From Butyrivibrio sp. XPD2002 (lineage in GTDB: Bacteria > Bacillota > Clostridia > Lachnospirales > Lachnospiraceae): a DNA stretch of 64,000 nt. The stretch is from positions 1 to 64,000 of the forward strand of contig NZ_KE384116.1 in NCBI RefSeq assembly GCF_000423945.1, written 5' to 3'. Below are positions 1 through 8,250 of this stretch, one piece after another. A model generated the notes under the pieces. It ran no database searches. It saw only the letters and a program-made list of their open reading frames with translations, and was not told the origin of the DNA. Position numbers and translations under genes: made by a program. How positions within the stretch are numbered: the stretch's first letter is position 1; each line of letters begins with the position of its first letter.

Positions 1-142
1 TGTCAATCAGCTTGTCAAAGTGCAGTTTGCTGATGAATTCCTTTATTAGGAGAAGACCAGCATCGGAGGATAAATCACCTCCGTCAAAATTTAATTTAAA
101 ACGCTTATTGCTTTCTAAGGTTGTGTAATCTAAACTAGACAT
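1..142 (-). CDS. IS1380-family transposase, N-terminal fragment cut by the window edge
   Basis: The minus-strand frame opens with ATG at 142 and stays open for 47 codons to the window edge. The peptide contains FDGGDLSSDAGLLLIKEF, which matches the start of IS1380-family (DDE group 1) transposases, where a G-D-L-(T/S)-S-D-A-G-L-L-L motif precedes the catalytic domain. The rest lies outside the window, so completeness cannot be judged. No terminal inverted repeat could be delimited in the 300 bases in front of the start. Confidence 0.8.
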   Translation of the reverse strand, partial: MSSLDYTTLESNKRFKLNFDGGDLSSDAGLLLIKEFISKLHFDKLID

Positions 143-427
143 ATGAAGCCTCTTTTTTGTTATGTTTTTGGATTCGACACCTAAAATTGTAACAGAATCG
201 GGGCTTTATTAATACCCCTAAGGCTTCACTTATTGGGTGAAAGCAATATGCAGTTTAAATGCAGTAACTATGCGGCTTTGTAATTAAGCCGTGAATAATT
301 CAGGTTTAATGGAATGCTCACAAATAAGCATAAGTATCCACCGGAAGGAATTGATGATGTTATTCAGATAGTTATGAGCTGTGGACTGAAAACAACGATA
401 TGGATGAGCGTGTGAATACATACTTGA
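143..427. other. Gene-free stretch between the IS1380 fragment and mazEF
   Basis: No convincing coding frame is present. The stretch should contain the left end of the IS1380-type element, but its boundary is not recognisable. Two short hairpins are visible, GGGG-n8-CCCC near 203-222 and CGGCTT-n7-AAGCCG near 272-290. A weak minus-strand frame across 284-625 is low complexity and overlaps mazE, so it is ignored. Confidence 0.4.
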
Positions 428-470
428 TATAATCATATATCGGATATACAATGTATATACATAAAGGAGG
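428..470 (+). promoter_or_regulatory. mazEF promoter and probable autoregulatory operator
   Basis: A TATAAT hexamer lies at 428-433. The perfect 12-bp palindrome ATGTATATACAT follows at 451-462, and the ribosome binding site AAAGGAGG lies at 463-470. AbrB/MazE-type antitoxins usually repress their own operon through AT-rich palindromes at the promoter, so this palindrome is the natural operator candidate. No good -35 hexamer was found. Confidence 0.5.
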
Positions 471-478
471 TATATATT

Positions 479-721
479 ATGCAGACTCAGGTAAAAACTT
501 GGGGTAATAGCCAAGGCATAAGACTTCCAAAAGAAGTACTTCAGGAAGCAGATGTGACTGTTGATGATATGCTGGATGTTAAAGTTTCGAATGGCGTCAT
601 AATGCTTACTAAACCTTTTAGACATAAATCATTGGAAGAGCGTGCTGCTGAATATGGTGGAAAGCTAGATCTAGATGGAGAATTTGACTGGGGTGAACCG
701 GTAGGAAGAGAGATTTGGTAA
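479..721 (+). CDS. mazE: MazE-like antitoxin (SpoVT/AbrB fold)
   Basis: This 80-residue protein starts with the swapped-hairpin AbrB signature (KTWGNSQGIRLPKEVL, residues 7-22) that binds DNA in MazE/AbrB antitoxins. It ends in an acidic tail with tryptophans (residues 60-80), the kind of segment that binds and neutralises MazF. An AAAGGAGG ribosome binding site sits nine bases before the ATG. The stop codon overlaps the start of the next gene by one base, indicating translational coupling. It is expected to bind DNA as a dimer and, with MazF, to repress its own promoter. Confidence 0.88.
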   Translation: MQTQVKTWGNSQGIRLPKEVLQEADVTVDDMLDVKVSNGVIMLTKPFRHKSLEERAAEYGGKLDLDGEFDWGEPVGREIW

Positions 722-1026
722 TGAAAGGAGAAATAAATCAGGGAGATATTCTTAAAATTGAAAGAATAAAAATGCCGGTATTGGTCGTAAGTAAGGATTT
801 CTTCAATCAAACAGGGGAGATTATTGGTTGTCCTGTATATAAAAATGGGGAATCCGGAGCATTACATATAAAGATTGAAACAGAAGAAGTTACTGGCTAT
901 GTGCAATGTGAAAAAATGGCATTACTTGATATGAATAAAAGAGGGTATTCTAAACTGGATAGAATACATATACCGGCGATTATTGATATTACTGATGCAA
1001 TCCAAAGCATTTTTGATTATGTATGA
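721..1026 (+). CDS. mazF: MazF/PemK-like mRNA interferase toxin
   Basis: The protein has 101 residues from the ATG at 721, a normal MazF length. It has the family outline: an N-terminal G-(D/E)-I-L-x-I strand, a central C-P-V segment after a conserved glycine, and a C-terminal helix with D-x-T-D. MazF toxins are ribosome-independent endoribonucleases that cut single-stranded mRNA at short motifs. A TTG at 715 in the same frame is possible, but the ATG overlapping the mazE stop fits a coupled pair better. It sits beside an IS fragment and broken genes, a typical setting for a mobile toxin-antitoxin pair. Confidence 0.85.
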   Translation: MKGEINQGDILKIERIKMPVLVVSKDFFNQTGEIIGCPVYKNGESGALHIKIETEEVTGYVQCEKMALLDMNKRGYSKLDRIHIPAIIDITDAIQSIFDYV

Positions 1027-1105
1027 TTTGGATAATAGTTAATTGGTAATATTTTTATTTATGTTACCGGCACTTTAATAGGGCCTGAAGTTTTAAATAT
1101 ATAAA

Positions 1106-1170
1106 AGCTGCATTTCTGCAGCTGAATTTTAGAGGGGCGCTGCCAGGTTATTATTAATCTGGCAGCTTGT
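1106..1170 (+). terminator. Two hairpins downstream of mazF
   Basis: AGCTGCA-TTTC-TGCAGCT (1106-1123) is a perfect 7-bp hairpin followed by GAATTTT. GCTGCCAG-n12-CTGGCAGC (1139-1166) is a perfect 8-bp hairpin followed by a weak T stretch. Together they probably end mazEF transcription. Confidence 0.55.
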
Positions 1171-1333
1171 GTTATGAAGAAAAGTTTCTATGAGGGGTTC
1201 TCAAGAGGCTTGCTGCTCTTGATGAGTTTATGTTTAGATTATTGTCAGATGCATATCTCATAAATACGATGACTTTCTATTATGCATTAAGTACGGAGAG
1301 GAATATAAAGCAATTGATGAACTTTTCTGGGAT

Positions 1334-1708
1334 TTGATAGGCATGGAGAGCAATAAAGATGAACCGCTGTCTCTTAGGGCGATTGGTGCATTTGCGGTTT
1401 ATGGAACACGGATTCGGGAGGATAGTACTGTCCTTGAAAATTGGTCAGAAGATGAGCTAAAAGAAGCTCTTACAAAATATATAGATCAGTTTTGTGATGA
1501 TATAAAGAATGTGCCCGGCACTGCTTTTACAGAAAAGTTTGCTGAAGGTTATCATGGCGAGCTGCGTGAAGCGTTATATTACATCCATAATGGCGAGTAC
1601 CAGAAGGCGCTTGAGGCAGTTGGGGATAAGAGAGGCTGTTTTACTAATGGCGATGTTAATATAAACGATGCTATACGAAATCTTTGTATGGAGGAGATTC
1701 GGAAATGA
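1334..1708 (+). CDS. Hypothetical protein, possibly missing its N-terminus
   Basis: I do not recognise this family. From the TTG at 1334 the product has 124 residues and is helical and acidic; an ATG occurs at 1343. The same frame is open upstream as far as a TAG at 1235-1237 and still reads like protein there (KYGEEYKAIDELFWDL just before the start), yet it offers no ATG and no clear ribosome binding site. The original gene was therefore probably longer and lost its start. It overlaps the next frame by four bases. The surrounding run of broken genes supports decay. Confidence 0.4.
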   Translation: MIGMESNKDEPLSLRAIGAFAVYGTRIREDSTVLENWSEDELKEALTKYIDQFCDDIKNVPGTAFTEKFAEGYHGELREALYYIHNGEYQKALEAVGDKRGCFTNGDVNINDAIRNLCMEEIRK

Positions 1709-1923
1709 ACACAATCAGTGCGACTCGTGACAGCGTGTGCATGGGGGATGATTGCGACGCACCGCATTTTGAGAGCTTTAGCTACGGACGAGAGGAGATG
1801 CTTTCGGAGTTTTTGACGAAGCTGTATGGTTATGTGGCCTGCGTTGGAGGCAGAACGATCAGATGGTTTGTGGTGTATGCGGAGGCCTTGGTGAGTATTT
1901 TGGGATTGATCCTACAATCATAA
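1705..1923 (+). pseudogene. Truncated small hypothetical gene fused to the pspC 5' end
   Basis: From the ATG at 1705, preceded by GGAGATTCGG, the first 50 or so residues (ISATRDSVCMGDD...) look like a genuine small protein whose function I do not know. After about 1850 the reading changes: the coding signal moves to the pspC frame, and the tail of this frame is only an out-of-frame reading of pspC. The likely explanation is a deletion that joined the 5' part of this gene to pspC. Confidence 0.45.
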
Positions 1924-2141
1924 GAGTCATCTATATGATCCTCTTATTTACAACCGGTATCGGAATCCTTCCGTATATCATCCTTGCTATAGTAATGGAT
2001 GAAGCACCTGAGAGCGAAAAGACCACTACTTACAATAGAAATACAAACAGTTACTCGGCAAATGATTATTATGAAACTAGTGAACCCGTTGGATTTAAGC
2101 CCTTTTCAGATGATTCTGAGATAAAAGGATTTACTATCTAA
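1863..2141 (+). CDS. PspC-domain membrane protein, N-terminus probably trimmed
   Basis: The 92-residue product begins directly in the PspC core (MVCGVCGGLGEYFGIDPT), followed by a hydrophobic segment (about residues 20-45) and a polar tail. PspC proteins are small inner-membrane stress proteins related to the phage-shock system. Family members normally have about eight residues before this core (K-K-L-Y-R-S-x-x-D). The bases just upstream still encode R-Q-N-D-Q in frame, so the native start was lost in the fusion described above. GGAGG at 1846-1850 lies 12 bases before the ATG and could still allow translation. Confidence 0.7.
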   Translation: MVCGVCGGLGEYFGIDPTIIRVIYMILLFTTGIGILPYIILAIVMDEAPESEKTTTYNRNTNSYSANDYYETSEPVGFKPFSDDSEIKGFTI

Positions 2142-2151
2142 GGAGATAAGG

Positions 2152-2322
2152 ATGAAAATGACATCAAGATCAAGAGTAGTATTGGGAATAGTTTTTGCAG
2201 TGAGCGGAATTATGTGCCTCGTTGGAGGAAAAGCTCTTATGTCTGGTGTATGGTTTCTTTGCACAGCAGCTCACTTCTTTGATGCTTACAGGCTGCATTG
2301 CAAGGAAAAAGAAGAAATTTGA
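2152..2322 (+). CDS. Small membrane protein of 56 residues
   Basis: The ATG at 2152 is preceded by AAGGAGATAAGG, ten bases after the pspC stop. The peptide has two hydrophobic stretches (about residues 9-27 and 29-44) and a charged C-terminus (CKEKEEI), as expected for a small integral membrane protein. It would be co-transcribed with pspC and is followed by a strong terminator. The family is unknown. Confidence 0.55.
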   Translation: MKMTSRSRVVLGIVFAVSGIMCLVGGKALMSGVWFLCTAAHFFDAYRLHCKEKEEI

Positions 2323-2350
2323 CACGAGAACCATTAAAGGAATAGTAAAG

Positions 2351-2390
2351 AAAAAGCTTGTAGATTACTAAACAGTCTACAAGCTTTTTT
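2351..2390 (+). terminator. Rho-independent terminator after the pspC operon
   Basis: AAAAGCTTGTAGA-n11-TCTACAAGCTTTT forms a 13-bp stem ending in a T-run. The flanking A-run makes it potentially bidirectional, so it could also serve the minus-strand side. Confidence 0.85.
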
Positions 2391-2397
2391 ATGTTCA

Positions 2398-2514
2398 CTA
2401 ATATTGAGGATTGTCATTTGGTGTAAATAATTCTCTAAACTCATTTCTGCCCGGAACCCATGCCTTCTCGTAGATATGTGTAAAATGATTTTTTACGGTT
2501 TGCTCTGAAATAAA
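2398..2514 (-). pseudogene. Remnant of a LuxR-type HTH regulator (C-terminus only)
   Basis: The minus strand from 2514 to the TAG at 2398 encodes FISEQTVKNHFTHIYEK and then WVPGRNEF. This is the recognition helix and end of a LuxR/GerE winged-helix domain (consensus S-x-x-T-V-K-N-H-x-x-x-I-Y-x-K). Directly upstream in the same frame is a TAA at 2515-2517, and no further homology is visible, so only about 38 codons survive. Confidence 0.7.
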
Positions 2515-2536
2515 TTAAAAACTTAGGGGACTTTAT

Positions 2537-3004
2537 CTAAATGACATTGGAACCGTCCCCTTTGACACGTTTATGGACAATAACGATACTGACACATCCG
2601 GCTATAATTGCCGCCGCGCCAAGTGATATCAGCAGTATGGGAAGCCACAGACCGGTCCATGCCCCCACATCCGTCGGATCATCGGGATTATAGTCAACCG
2701 TAACCGTGGAACCTATCTTCATATTATCTCCGCTGTCAATTGACCCTTCATATTCCTGTCCGTCAACGGTGTATTTGATATAATTCCTATATACTCTGCT
2801 ATCATTATTATCCTCTGAATCATAACTTCCACTTAAAAGTTCGGAATCTGTAACTGTTGCCTCACACCTTGGATAGTCCTTCCTGTCACCATAAATAGTA
2901 CTTGCATAGATACCGATCGCGATCACTATTATTCCGATGGGAATAACAGACCTTGCAAAGACATAATCCCTCATAAAATTAACAAATTTGCTCATCTTAA
3001 CCAT
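2537..3004 (-). CDS. DUF3592 membrane protein
   Basis: The 155-residue protein has one transmembrane segment near the N-terminus (about residues 16-36), an extracytoplasmic beta-rich region, and a second membrane segment (about 120-145). The middle has the DUF3592 pattern: a conserved C in the first strand, Y-x-Y-x-V-(D/N)-G-x-x-Y, then G-(S/D)-x-V-x-V-x-Y-(N/D)-P-x-(N/D)-P. The biochemical role of DUF3592 is unknown. It lies 12 bases after the next DUF3592 gene and ends the minus-strand operon. An ATG at 2995 is an alternative start. Confidence 0.72.
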   Translation of the reverse strand: MVKMSKFVNFMRDYVFARSVIPIGIIVIAIGIYASTIYGDRKDYPRCEATVTDSELLSGSYDSEDNNDSRVYRNYIKYTVDGQEYEGSIDSGDNMKIGSTVTVDYNPDDPTDVGAWTGLWLPILLISLGAAAIIAGCVSIVIVHKRVKGDGSNVI

Positions 3005-3016
3005 ATTCTCCTCTTA

Positions 3017-4069
3017 TCATATATTTCCTTCATTATTTTTCATTTTATCAAGTGTTCCAAGTATAGCTCCGTAGGTGCCGCCCTTGTCATCACCGGCTCC
3101 GCTTCTGGCGAAGGCCATAAGCGTAACAAACAGCAGATCAAGATATACCTCTGTCGTCCAAATACGATAAAAGCCCGGAATAGGTATCTTGCCTTCCACT
3201 TTATGTGTGTCTGTATCTTCCTCATGCGGGAACTGACTTGTCTGCACAGCGTGTGCAATTTCTTCTCCGTCCCGCAAAATGCGATATTCCATTCCTACAA
3301 GCGCACCCTCACCCGCTGTGACAGATGACTCGACACATATGCCGTTTTGCTTCAAATGCTTCCATATATCCACGCCGTCAAATTCAAATGTATCATGAAC
3401 ATCGGCAAGAAGAGTACCCCAGGTGCTCTCAAGCACCTGTCCTACGAGATGTGGAACAGTCTTTCCATGTTCATGGTCTATGAAATCAAATTTATAGTCA
3501 ACAGCCACACCGAAATTTGTCATTTTTGCCTCATAAAGCACTCTTCTGTTTTCATCTTCAATTCGATGACCCGCCTTGGGGGTGCCAAGGTCAGTAAGGA
3601 AATAGAGTTCTCTTTCCCCTTCCGCAACATGCGGAGCATAACCTGTATATCCACTTAATTCCTGACGTTCCTTGTTCTCCTGCCTTTCTCCTCTTCCCTT
3701 GAAAATAGAGATTAAAACAAATGCCAGAATAAGCGGGCAAACGATCAGCAGATAAATGCCCATCCCGTTTTTGACATAGGCAAGCTCCGGGTTTGACGGA
3801 TCGTATAAAACAGTGATCGTATTACCTACACTATCGGCTTTAACGGAATTATCAAGCTTAACGTTATAAGTTTCGCCGTCAACCTCATACTCCACAGTGG
3901 GCCGATAGGTTGTATCATCGCCGCTTCCTTCCTCTGTAAGGTCTGTAATCACGGCTGTTGTTTCCGCAAAACCCCGGGTCTGAAAAAAGGTGACGTTCAC
4001 ACCAACGCACAGACCTATAATTGCCAGTATCCCGGCAATAATTTTAACCATAGACTGATGAAAAATCAT
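3017..4069 (-). CDS. DUF3592 protein with a LURP-one-like C-terminal domain
   Basis: The 350-residue protein starts with a membrane segment (about residues 8-28), a DUF3592 module (YEVDGETYNVKLD, then TVLYDPSNPEL) and a second membrane segment near 105-120. Residues 150-310 form a beta-rich domain (FLTDLGTPKAGHRI, VLYEAKM) that resembles LURP-one/tubby-C-like folds; that resemblance is a judgement from pattern only. It starts three bases after the stop of the 80-residue gene, so the four minus-strand genes probably form one transcript beginning at the protease gene. Confidence 0.6.
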   Translation of the reverse strand: MIFHQSMVKIIAGILAIIGLCVGVNVTFFQTRGFAETTAVITDLTEEGSGDDTTYRPTVEYEVDGETYNVKLDNSVKADSVGNTITVLYDPSNPELAYVKNGMGIYLLIVCPLILAFVLISIFKGRGERQENKERQELSGYTGYAPHVAEGERELYFLTDLGTPKAGHRIEDENRRVLYEAKMTNFGVAVDYKFDFIDHEHGKTVPHLVGQVLESTWGTLLADVHDTFEFDGVDIWKHLKQNGICVESSVTAGEGALVGMEYRILRDGEEIAHAVQTSQFPHEEDTDTHKVEGKIPIPGFYRIWTTEVYLDLLFVTLMAFARSGAGDDKGGTYGAILGTLDKMKNNEGNI

Positions 4070-4072
4070 ATA

Positions 4073-4315
4073 CTAAATTCCTCCGTCTCTCATATCTTCG
4101 GTTTTGACCGTTGAAGCAACGAAAGTGTTCTGATCGACTATCCTGTAAACTTCGCAATCTGCTTTCATACCCTTTGTCAGCAGTGTTTTCTCCATAGAGT
4201 CAAAATCATCAAAAAGCACAGAGCCTGCCGGAACTGTATCAGGATCCAGATCATCAATCTGCTGCATGTAATTAAGATAACCGACGCAGAATTTAAGTGA
4301 TTCCTCGTAAATCAC
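4073..4315 (-). CDS. Small acidic hypothetical protein (80 residues)
   Basis: The family is not recognised. The only start giving the full frame is GTG at 4315; no ribosome binding site is obvious, and an internal ATG (MQQIDDLD) is an alternative. The product is soluble, acidic and has no signal peptide. It is packed between the protease gene (29 bases upstream) and the DUF3592 gene (3 bases downstream), so it probably belongs to the same transcript. Confidence 0.45.
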   Translation of the reverse strand: MIYEESLKFCVGYLNYMQQIDDLDPDTVPAGSVLFDDFDSMEKTLLTKGMKADCEVYRIVDQNTFVASTVKTEDMRDGGI

Positions 4316-4344
4316 AGAAAAAACTTTTTAGGAAAAATACAGGT

Positions 4345-6087
4345 TCATTTTATTGTAAAATGATACTCTTTGGGCACGTTGTTCAGGTAATAGGCTTCCG
4401 GTACGGATCTGTCGGTATTCATATCCAAAGTGACTGTATAATCGCCGGGATCCCATGACACTACTTTATCTCCGTCCTGATTGAGATTGATCATATAGGT
4501 GTCGCTCGCAGTACAATAATAAATGGGATCGTTTGCGACAAACCGATCCTTTGCAACGACCGAACCATCGTCGTCACGTACAACTTTCCAGTCCACGAAA
4601 AGATCCTTGCCCTTCAGGTAATCCTCATCCAATATTACGCCACCCCTGTTGGCTATCAGGAAATTCAGATTGACCGGATCGCCGGATGAAAATTCAGTGA
4701 CCGGTGCGGTATTCAGCGTTTCTCCGTAAAGATCTGCGATCGGCTCCGGCTCACTCGTTGTGAATAGAAGGTCCAGCGACAGATCCACGCTGTCATATGC
4801 GTTTTTTGTACCTTCCGTTTCCGTATTTGCCGCAATGATATCCTCGCTGTAATGCGGAAGTTCCTCCACTTCATAAAGGACCATTACCGTATCATATCCT
4901 TCATCTGCATAGCCCTTCATCAGCCAATAAGGAGCATCGTTTACATCTTTACTGCGTTGCAAGTTATAAACCGTAACCGAATTCGGCCGTGCTTCCTTTG
5001 CAGCATCCTTCTGTTCTATCGTCGGGTTCTCACCTACACCGTCAGCCTCTGAGGGATGGGCATCATTATCCGGATCCACGATCACGATCGCTTTCATGCT
5101 TTCTTCTGTACCCACTGCATTCGGATCCGTAATGACTCCGACTACAGAAACAGCGTGATCGGCCTCAAGCAGTTCCCCTTCCGATTCAATCTTACCTACG
5201 CTCCCTATAAAACACACTGCGTCACTGTCTTGATCACCACAGTGCTTCAAGACTTCGATATTATTGGGTTCCTTGGTCAGGTCATATCCTGTAACCAGAT
5301 TCGAACTGAAGAAAGATTTCATCAGTCCATCCTCCGAACGTAACTGGTCAATAAGCATGGCACTGTGCATGCTTTCATACGGTGCCATATAAAACTCACC
5401 CATAAAGAAAAAATCAACTGCAGCATCCGTATCGGCTCCGTCGTTTGTGATCTTCCGGTTGTAGTACCTGAAAACATCGTCCTCGGAAGAAAAGGTATTC
5501 CCTGTGATCGGATTCTGCAGTTTTTCTGCCCATCCGTTTACCCAGAGCGCATCGGCAAGAGCACCCGCCCAGCATTGCTCGGAATCATTATCCAGCTCCG
5601 GATCCATTTCAGCATGGGAAATAAGAGTATGCGAATCGGCATAATCATCATACTTTTCCGCATCGGCAAAAGCATCATCATAGATCGTAAGTCCATCTTC
5701 ACTATCCGCATCGTAATACAAGGACAGGGCTTCAATCATGGCATCCTTGTTCTCATCCTTCAGCCCGTTCATGAAAAGATTATACTGATTTCCCTTTTGA
5801 TCCGTAAAAGTCTCATTTACCGAAATATATCCCGCACCTCTTGTTGCCTTGCTGTTAAGATGCACGGTATGTTCTTCCATATCCGCGGTGATCGCGGTAT
5901 CCGATGCCTCATTTTCAGATCTGTCTTCTGTTTCGTCGTCTGAACCGCTCTCCGAGGCCTCACTTGGCTCCTCGGTCTTGTTTAAATTAGCGTTCACATT
6001 TGCGCCGTATCCCGTCACCGAGAGGGTTGTCAGCATCAGGGCTGCTATCAACGATAATGCGCATCTATGTTTCTTTTTAATACTCAT
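4345..6087 (-). CDS. Secreted IdeS/Mac-like cysteine protease candidate
   Basis: The start chosen is the ATG at 6087, eight bases after GGAGG; a longer TTG frame is less likely. The 580-residue product has a signal peptide (basic KKKHRC, then a hydrophobic run, about residues 1-30), an acidic Ser/Glu/Asp-rich linker (40-75), and a papain-like region. In that region SEQCWAGALADALWVNGW (Cys about 172), LEADHAVSVVGV (His about 311) and VDPDNDAH (Asp/Asn about 339-341) match the Cys-His-Asp order of IdeS/Mac and related C39-like peptidases. The C-terminal 120 residues resemble a CARDB-type beta domain. The substrate is unknown. It is the first gene of the minus-strand envelope operon. Confidence 0.6.
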   Translation of the reverse strand: MSIKKKHRCALSLIAALMLTTLSVTGYGANVNANLNKTEEPSEASESGSDDETEDRSENEASDTAITADMEEHTVHLNSKATRGAGYISVNETFTDQKGNQYNLFMNGLKDENKDAMIEALSLYYDADSEDGLTIYDDAFADAEKYDDYADSHTLISHAEMDPELDNDSEQCWAGALADALWVNGWAEKLQNPITGNTFSSEDDVFRYYNRKITNDGADTDAAVDFFFMGEFYMAPYESMHSAMLIDQLRSEDGLMKSFFSSNLVTGYDLTKEPNNIEVLKHCGDQDSDAVCFIGSVGKIESEGELLEADHAVSVVGVITDPNAVGTEESMKAIVIVDPDNDAHPSEADGVGENPTIEQKDAAKEARPNSVTVYNLQRSKDVNDAPYWLMKGYADEGYDTVMVLYEVEELPHYSEDIIAANTETEGTKNAYDSVDLSLDLLFTTSEPEPIADLYGETLNTAPVTEFSSGDPVNLNFLIANRGGVILDEDYLKGKDLFVDWKVVRDDDGSVVAKDRFVANDPIYYCTASDTYMINLNQDGDKVVSWDPGDYTVTLDMNTDRSVPEAYYLNNVPKEYHFTIK

Positions 6088-6102
6088 GGAACATTCCTCC
6101 AA

Positions 6103-6716
6103 TTATTCGCAAAAATCTTTACACCGCTCTCATTATGACGGTAAATGCTTACTTTCAATTATATGTATTGAATTGTATTCTATATATCCTATTCTTCCAG
6201 AAGTTTATCTAAATTATCTAACACCTCAAGTAGATCTGCATTCTCATAATTTAAATAAATCGGTTTGCAAATTAATTATATCAATATTCAAAATGCTTAA
6301 TTCTTAAAAGACAATAAATAAGTCGGTATGTATTTTTAGTACAAAATCTAACGTTCAAATAAAAATATATAAATGAGATCTTGTCGATTATGACAATATG
6401 AGTAAAGGTCTGTAGAATGAATATAGCTGGGATGTCATAGTTTATTGATGATGAGCTAAAGGGGCTGTACTCGGATTTATTTGATAAGCATTTTACAGAA
6501 GAAAATAAGTAAGAAGGGACGTAAAAATTCTGAGATCTATACAGCTGTCAATGTTTTCAAATGGTTATAAAACATAAGAAGTATCAGGATTTTCAAGATA
6601 TAAAAGAAATAGCAGAGGGATATATCTATGCTTTGTTAGCATTCTGAATGTAACGACTTAGAGAAAGCATGACAAATTGTAAAACAGAATATAATATGAA
6701 AAAAATTATGTTTGAG
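6103..6716. other. Gene-free AT-rich stretch with eroded coding remnants
   Basis: No frame with family resemblance spans this stretch. A short plus-strand frame around 6440-6512 (FIDDELKGLYSDLFDK) looks like the end of a lost gene but is too short to assign. A TATAAT reading on the minus strand near 6155-6160 may belong to the protease-gene promoter. Confidence 0.35.
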
Positions 6717-6757
6717 ACAGCAGATCATCAAGGTTGTGGTCTGCTGTTTTGATATTG
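6717..6757 (+). terminator. Hairpin terminator in front of the arsC-like gene
   Basis: ACAGCAGA (6717-6724) pairs with TCTGCTGT (6740-6747) and is followed by TTTTGATATT. It would end any transcript arriving from the eroded region. Confidence 0.55.
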
Positions 6758-6880
6758 AACCTTCTGAAGGAAAAGCTTTTTTTAAAATAATCCATATTTC
6801 TATTGTAATGATAAAATAGAAGAGAAATGCTTTTTATGAAACCCAATTCTAGAATGGTTACCGACAGGTAGGAGGTGCAC

Positions 6881-7234
6881 ATGAACAAAGTATATTGCTA
6901 TTCAAAATGCTCCACATGTAAGAAAGCTCTTAAATGGCTTGATGATAACAATGTTAAGTACGAGCTGATCGACATCAAAGAGAACAACCCCGACGAGGAT
7001 TCTTTGAGAAAATATCATAAAGCCAGTGGCCTTCCGCTGAAGAAGTTTTTTAATACCAGTGGGAAGATTTATAAGGATATGGAGTTGTCCAAGCGTTTGC
7101 CTGGAATGAGTGAAGATGAGCAGTTTAAACTCCTAGCATCAGATGGCATGGTTGTGAAAAGGCCTCTTTTGGTAACTGACAAGAAGGTGCTGACCGGTTT
7201 CAAGGAAAGCGATTGGCAGGAAGCATTATTATAA
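6881..7234 (+). CDS. ArsC/Spx/MgsR-family protein
   Basis: The ATG at 6881 follows GGAGG at 6871-6875. The 117-residue thioredoxin-fold protein has the N-terminal CxxC (YSKCSTCKKALKWL, residues 6-19) and the C-terminal RPLLV strand of the ArsC/Spx/YffB family. Members are either glutaredoxin-like arsenate reductases or RNA-polymerase-binding stress regulators (Spx). The RPLL motif and length suit the YffB/ArsC-like branch, and no arsenic genes are nearby, so arsenate reduction is unproven. It lies 26 bases before the NUDIX-methyltransferase gene and may be co-transcribed with it. Confidence 0.8.
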   Translation: MNKVYCYSKCSTCKKALKWLDDNNVKYELIDIKENNPDEDSLRKYHKASGLPLKKFFNTSGKIYKDMELSKRLPGMSEDEQFKLLASDGMVVKRPLLVTDKKVLTGFKESDWQEALL

Positions 7235-7260
7235 AAATAAAAACAGCGAGAGATTAAGGC

Positions 7261-8250
7261 ATGAAAACAGTTAACGTAGTCGCAGCGATTATCTGCGATG
7301 ATTACAAGAGAAAAACAAAGATATTCGCAACCCAACGCGGATATGGGGATTATAAGGATGGCTGGGAATTTCCCGGAGGGAAAATTGAAGAAGGTGAGAC
7401 TCCGGAAGAGGCGCTGGTTCGTGAGATTAGAGAGGAGCTTGGCGCAGAGATCGAGGTACATGATCTTATAGATATTATTGATTATGACTATGAGACTTTT
7501 CATCTTCATATGAACTGCTACTGGGCAACTGTTGCAGAGGGTAAGCTGCAGCTCCTAGAGCACGAAGCTGCGAAGTGGCTTGAGGTAAGTGACCTTAGAA
7601 GCGTGGACTGGCTTCCTGCGGATTTAGATCTTCTTCCCAAGCTTGCAGAAGCGATGGTTGATAAGAATGTAGAGTATTACGACGAGAATGCTGACTCCTT
7701 CTTTGCTGGAAGTGTCAATGCGGATATGTCCTATGAGAGAGACAGGTTCGTTGCACTTCTTCCGGAACATGGTCATGTTTTGGATGCGGGCTGTGGTAGC
7801 GGACGAGATTCTAAGGCGTTCATGGATGCAGGCTTTTCTGTGACAGCTTTTGATGCTTCCAAAGAGATGAGGAAGAGAGCTTCTGAATATCTGGGGCAGG
7901 AAGTTCTGGATATGAGGTTCGAGGATATCAATTTTAATAATGAGTTCGATGGAGTCTGGGCTTGCGCTTCACTCCTTCATGTTCCTGTGGATCAGCTGCC
8001 TCAGACCATGAGGAAGCTAAACGCTTCGCTAAAAAGTGGCGGTGTTATCTACGCTTCTTTTAAATATGGCGATGGTACGAAGATGCGTGGCAGCCGTACC
8101 TTTAGCGATTTTAATGAGAAGAGCATAGTTCCGTTATTTGAAGATGCAGGATTTGAGATTCTGTTCAATGAGTCCGGAAATGACAACAGACCCGGAAGAG
8201 CAGATGAGATGTGGGTTAATGCCATAGCAAGGAAAAATGGAATATATTGA
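7261..8250 (+). CDS. NUDIX hydrolase fused to a SAM-dependent methyltransferase
   Basis: The 329-residue protein has two complete domains. Residues 1-130 are a MutT-type NUDIX pyrophosphohydrolase with the box GGKIEEGE...REIREELG (about residues 39-61), related to CTP/8-oxo-dGTP pyrophosphohydrolases. Residues about 137-325 form a class I methyltransferase with motif I LDAGCGSGRDS, motif II FDAS and the post-motif LLHVP. The linker shows no frameshift or start codon with a ribosome binding site, so the fusion is genuine. The methyl acceptor is unknown. It overlaps the next NUDIX gene by 14 bases, implying coupled translation and a shared role in handling nucleotide or nucleotide-sugar metabolites. 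Confidence 0.85.
   Translation: MKTVNVVAAIICDDYKRKTKIFATQRGYGDYKDGWEFPGGKIEEGETPEEALVREIREELGAEIEVHDLIDIIDYDYETFHLHMNCYWATVAEGKLQLLEHEAAKWLEVSDLRSVDWLPADLDLLPKLAEAMVDKNVEYYDENADSFFAGSVNADMSYERDRFVALLPEHGHVLDAGCGSGRDSKAFMDAGFSVTAFDASKEMRKRASEYLGQEVLDMRFEDINFNNEFDGVWACASLLHVPVDQLPQTMRKLNASLKSGGVIYASFKYGDGTKMRGSRTFSDFNEKSIVPLFEDAGFEILFNESGNDNRPGRADEMWVNAIARKNGIY

Noticed and set aside
5365..5943. Long plus-strand frame opposite the IdeS-like gene
   Set aside because: A shadow of the codon use of the minus-strand protease gene, with no start site or family.
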